Shown here in pieces: positions 61,452 to 64,000 of a DNA stretch of 64,000 nucleotides. Where the stretch lies: the NCBI RefSeq assembly GCF_033110965.1, contig NZ_CP137003.1, forward strand, positions 2,294,001 through 2,358,000, read 5' to 3'. Below the pieces are notes generated by a model. That model was not told the origin of the DNA. It saw only the letters and a program-made list of their open reading frames with translations, and did not search any database. The DNA comes from Raineyella sp. LH-20 (GTDB taxonomy: Bacteria > Actinomycetota > Actinomycetes > Propionibacteriales > Propionibacteriaceae). How positions within the stretch are numbered: position 1 is the stretch's first letter; each line of letters begins with the position of its first letter. The position numbers were made by a program, and so were the translations under genes.

Positions 61452-62633
61452 GTGGCGAGTGCATCCCAGAACTACTTGGCCGTGATCAAGGTCGTCGGTG
61501 TCGGCGGCGGCGGTGTCAACGCCGTCAACCGGATGATGGAGGCCGGGCTCCAGGGAGTCGAGTTCATCGCCATCAACACGGATGCCCAAGCACTGCTGAT
61601 GAGTGACGCCGATGTCAAGCTCGACATCGGCCGTGAGCTGACCCGCGGACTCGGTGCCGGCGCTGACCCGGACAAGGGTCGTCAGGCCGCCGAGGACCAC
61701 GCCGACGAGATCGAGGAGGCGCTGAAGGGCGCCGACATGGTCTTCGTGACCGCCGGTGAGGGCGGCGGCACCGGGACCGGTGGTGCACCGGTCGTCGCCA
61801 GGGTCGCCCGCGCTCTCGGCGCACTGACCATCGGGGTGGTCACCAAGCCGTTCAAGTTCGAGGGCAAGCGGCGTAGCCGTCAGGCCGAGGACGGCATCGC
61901 GACGCTGCGCGAAGAGGTCGACACCCTCATCACCATCCCGAACGACAAGCTGCTGGACATGACCGACCAGCAGGTCGCCATCCTCGATGCGTTCCGCCAG
62001 GCCGACACCGTGCTCTACCAGGGCGTGTCGGGCATCACCAACCTGATCACCACCCCGGGCCTGATCAACCTCGACTTCGCCGACGTGAAGTCGGTGATGG
62101 CGAACGCCGGTTCCGCGCTGATGGGCATCGGGATGGCCCGCGGTGAGGACCGGGCCCGGATCGCCGCCGAGATGGCCGTCTCCTCCCCGCTGCTGGAGGC
62201 CAGCGTCGACGGCGCCCACGGCGTGCTGTTGTCCATCGCCGGCGGCTCCGACCTGGGCCTGTTCGAGGTCTCGGCGGCCGCCGACCTGATCGAGCAGTCC
62301 GCTGCGGACGACGCGAACATCATCTTCGGCACGATCATCGACGACTCCCTCGGCGACGAGGTGCGGGTCACCGTCATCGCCGCCGGCTTCGACGGGGGAG
62401 AGCCGCCGAAGCGCGAGCAGGGCGTGACCCGCCGGACTCAGGAGTCCGCGCGTCCGGTCACCCCCCAGCCCGCCGCCCGACCGGACCGGCCGAGCCCTGC
62501 CCCGGAGCGCTCCCAGCCGGCGGCGCCCGCCCCCGCACCGGCCCGCGGCGAGGCCCGCAACGGCTTCGGCCCCTCCCCGTCGGCGCCGCAGAACGACCTC
62601 GCCGACATCGACCTGCCCGACTTCCTGGGCTGA
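61452..62633 (+). CDS. ftsZ: Cell division GTPase FtsZ
   Basis: Tubulin-like GTPase that forms the Z ring. The 393-aa product has [15 protein letters not shown], the tubulin signature GGGTGTG at 104-110, the T7-loop [11 protein letters not shown] and an interaction tail DIDLPDFLG at the extreme C-terminus that binds SepF-type anchors. The linker before it is Pro/Ala-rich. GTG 61452 follows GAGGCGGGAA. Confidence 0.98.
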   Translation: MASASQNYLAVIKVVGVGGGGVNAVNRMMEAGLQGVEFIAINTDAQALLMSDADVKLDIGRELTRGLGAGADPDKGRQAAEDHADEIEEALKGADMVFVTAGEGGGTGTGGAPVVARVARALGALTIGVVTKPFKFEGKRRSRQAEDGIATLREEVDTLITIPNDKLLDMTDQQVAILDAFRQADTVLYQGVSGITNLITTPGLINLDFADVKSVMANAGSALMGIGMARGEDRARIAAEMAVSSPLLEASVDGAHGVLLSIAGGSDLGLFEVSAAADLIEQSAADDANIIFGTIIDDSLGDEVRVTVIAAGFDGGEPPKREQGVTRRTQESARPVTPQPAARPDRPSPAPERSQPAAPAPAPARGEARNGFGPSPSAPQNDLADIDLPDFLG

Positions 62634-62643
62634 CCGTCGGTCC

Positions 62644-63387
62644 GTGTGGGACTTCCTCAAGCGCCCCGGCAGCGGGCCGGCGTACGGGATCGGCGTCGGC
62701 TTCACCGACCGTGACGGCGGAGTCACCCCGGCGTCCGGATCGCTCAGCTTCGGCGCCCTCGACGGCGGGCCGGCGGCACGTGCGGAGAACTTGCGCCGGA
62801 TCCGCACCGACGCCGACCTGGACCGGGTGGTGACCCTGCACCAGGTGCACTCCGCCGCGGTGCACGTCGTCGACGAGGACTTCCTGGCCGGCTGGCGGGA
62901 GGATGCCCAGCCGGAGGGCGACGCCCTCGTCGCCGGACCGGGACTGCGGAGGACGGCACTGGCGGTGCGCGCCGCGGACTGCGTCCCGGTCGTGTTGGCC
63001 GATCCGCAGGCGCGGGTGATCGGGGCGGCACATGCCGGCCGGGCCGGGGTGCTCAGTGGGATCGTCGCAGCCACCGTCGAGGCGATGCACCGGCTGGGTG
63101 CACGGGAGCTGACCGCGTGGGTCGGCCCGCACATCCACGGTGAGTGCTACGAGGTGCCGGCGGAGATGGCCGAGGCGGCCGCCGCGCAGGTGCCGCAGAC
63201 CCGGGGCACCACTCGCTGGGGGACTCCGGCGATCGATCTCACCGCCGGGGTGCGGGCCCAGCTGCGGGCCGCCGGCGTCTCGGTGGCGTACGTCGGCCCG
63301 TGCACCCTGACCGCCTCCTCGCTGCACAGTCATCGTCGCGACGGCGCGGCGGCCGGTCGCCAGCTCGGGCTGGTCTGGATCGCCTGA
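62644..63387 (+). CDS. pgeF: Peptidoglycan editing factor/laccase-domain protein (YfiH, PgeF)
   Basis: Zinc enzyme of the multicopper-polyphenol-oxidase (DUF152) fold, reported in other bacteria to correct mis-incorporated L-Ser in peptidoglycan precursors. The 247-aa product keeps the metal site: TLHQVHSAAVHVV, RAADCVPVVLAD, GAAHAGRAGVLSG, GPHIHGECYEV, and the C-terminal SLHSHRRDGAAAGRQ. GTG 62644 lies 10 bp after ftsZ. The usual next gene, a YggS-type PLP protein, is missing. Confidence 0.92.
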   Translation: MWDFLKRPGSGPAYGIGVGFTDRDGGVTPASGSLSFGALDGGPAARAENLRRIRTDADLDRVVTLHQVHSAAVHVVDEDFLAGWREDAQPEGDALVAGPGLRRTALAVRAADCVPVVLADPQARVIGAAHAGRAGVLSGIVAATVEAMHRLGARELTAWVGPHIHGECYEVPAEMAEAAAAQVPQTRGTTRWGTPAIDLTAGVRAQLRAAGVSVAYVGPCTLTASSLHSHRRDGAAAGRQLGLVWIA

Positions 63388-63536
63388 CGGGCCGCGGGCG
63401 GGCGTGTCGCCGTCGGGTTCCCCGGGGGATCGGAGTCGCACGGTATCGTCCTTGAATGATCGGACGACACTGATCGATCGGATGCCGTGCACGCCCGGTG
63501 CACCCCGCAGCGGACGACTCGGAGGAAGGATCTCGG
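63388..63536 (+). promoter_or_regulatory. sepF upstream region
   Basis: 149 bp without an ORF. TATCGT (63444-63449) is the best -10 candidate. Paired GTGCAC sites lie about 45 bp before the GGAGGAAGGA ribosome binding site. Confidence 0.4.
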
Positions 63537-64000
63537 ATGGCTCAGTGGGTGAAGCGCGCCAGCGAGTGGATCGGCCTCGGCCCTCGGGAGACCGATCGCT
63601 ACGACGACTACGACGATGAGCTCGCCCACGACCGCGGCGACGAGCGGGTGCTCGGTGACGACTACGGCGACGAGTCCGAGACGTACGAGGACAGCGGGGC
63701 GTACGAGGAGCTCTACCACCAGGACATGGACGACGTCGACGAGCCGTCCCCAGAGCACACGGAGGTCACCGAGATGGTCCCGGCACGTGGTCCGCAGGGG
63801 CGTACGCCCGCCGTCGTGTCGGCCCCGGTGCATCCGGACGAGCCGGAGCAGTACCGCGAGCGACCGGTGGAGCCGTCCCGTACGGCCGACATCAACCGGA
63901 TCATCTTCATCACCCCGAAGACGTTCAACGAGGCCCGCAGCATCGGGGAGAACTTCCGCGACGGCTTCCCGGTGATCATCAACCTGTCCTTCATGGAGCA
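63537..64000 (+). CDS. sepF: Cell division protein SepF, 3' end beyond the window
   Basis: Membrane anchor and bundler of FtsZ; takes the place of FtsA in Actinobacteria. 154 residues are visible. The N-terminal MAQWVKRASEWIGLG is the amphipathic membrane-binding helix. An acidic Tyr/Asp/Glu-rich linker (18-70) follows, and the SepF core begins near residue 120 (INRIIFITPKTFNEARSIGENFRDG). The FtsZ-binding end lies outside the window. ATG 63537 follows GGAGGAAGGA. Confidence 0.95.
   Translation, partial: MAQWVKRASEWIGLGPRETDRYDDYDDELAHDRGDERVLGDDYGDESETYEDSGAYEELYHQDMDDVDEPSPEHTEVTEMVPARGPQGRTPAVVSAPVHPDEPEQYRERPVEPSRTADINRIIFITPKTFNEARSIGENFRDGFPVIINLSFME

Overview
The window is 64 kb of high-GC DNA (roughly 70% G+C by eye) from an actinobacterium. 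The best match is a member of the Propionibacteriales/Propionibacteriaceae type, but the genus cannot be fixed from sequence alone. Evidence: a division/cell-wall (dcw) cluster without ftsA but with sepF, a class II DAHP synthase, a PASTA-domain Ser/Thr kinase, a cutinase-type secreted hydrolase, DUF3040 and DUF6504 proteins, a TCGAAC-N4-GTTCGA LexA box, many GTG starts, and several genes whose -10 box sits 6-7 nt before the start codon (apparent leaderless mRNAs). No tRNA, rRNA, insertion sequence, prophage or CRISPR array was seen.

Layout. 0-18.4 kb is mixed housekeeping: trpD, an A24 prepilin peptidase, a helical-repeat membrane protein, a cyclophilin, a rhomboid-like protein lacking its catalytic His, a free-standing Lrp/AsnC effector domain, a DEDDh exonuclease/GIY-YIG fusion, a secreted HEXXH protein, a ROK sugar kinase, an alpha/beta hydrolase, PlsC, class II DAHP synthase, a low-molecular-weight Tyr phosphatase, a cutinase, a PASTA kinase and a polyprenyl diphosphate synthase. 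metF follows divergently.

19.5-32.4 kb is a metabolic island. A thiolase and an AcoR-like activator lie on the minus strand. Divergent from them is a plus-strand operon with two HyuA-like subunits, one small zinc-ribbon (acetone carboxylase gamma-like) subunit, one HyuB-like subunit, an unrecognised 268-aa protein, and both subunits of a 3-oxoacid CoA-transferase. Read together: ATP-dependent carboxylation of a ketone to a 3-oxoacid, CoA transfer, then thiolysis. The five-gene carboxylase resembles acetophenone carboxylase (Apc1-5) more than three-subunit acetone carboxylase. The intergenic region between regulator and operon holds a perfect 17-bp palindrome.

32.4-45.7 kb holds a HelD-type helicase, an FAD oxidoreductase coupled to a degenerate SGNH-like membrane protein, a LexA-controlled DUF6504 gene followed by a methyltransferase and DNA polymerase IV, a DUF3040 protein, and a moxR-DUF58-transglutaminase operon on the minus strand.

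46.0-64.0 kb is the dcw cluster, all on the plus strand: mraZ, rsmH, ftsL-like, ftsI, murE, murF, mraY, murD, ftsW, murG, murC, ftsQ, ftsZ, pgeF/yfiH, sepF (cut by the window end). Most neighbours are coupled by 4-nt ATGA/GTGA overlaps. Five MraZ boxes at exact 10-bp spacing precede mraZ, a large nested RNA hairpin precedes rsmH, and murE and ftsZ appear to have internal promoters.
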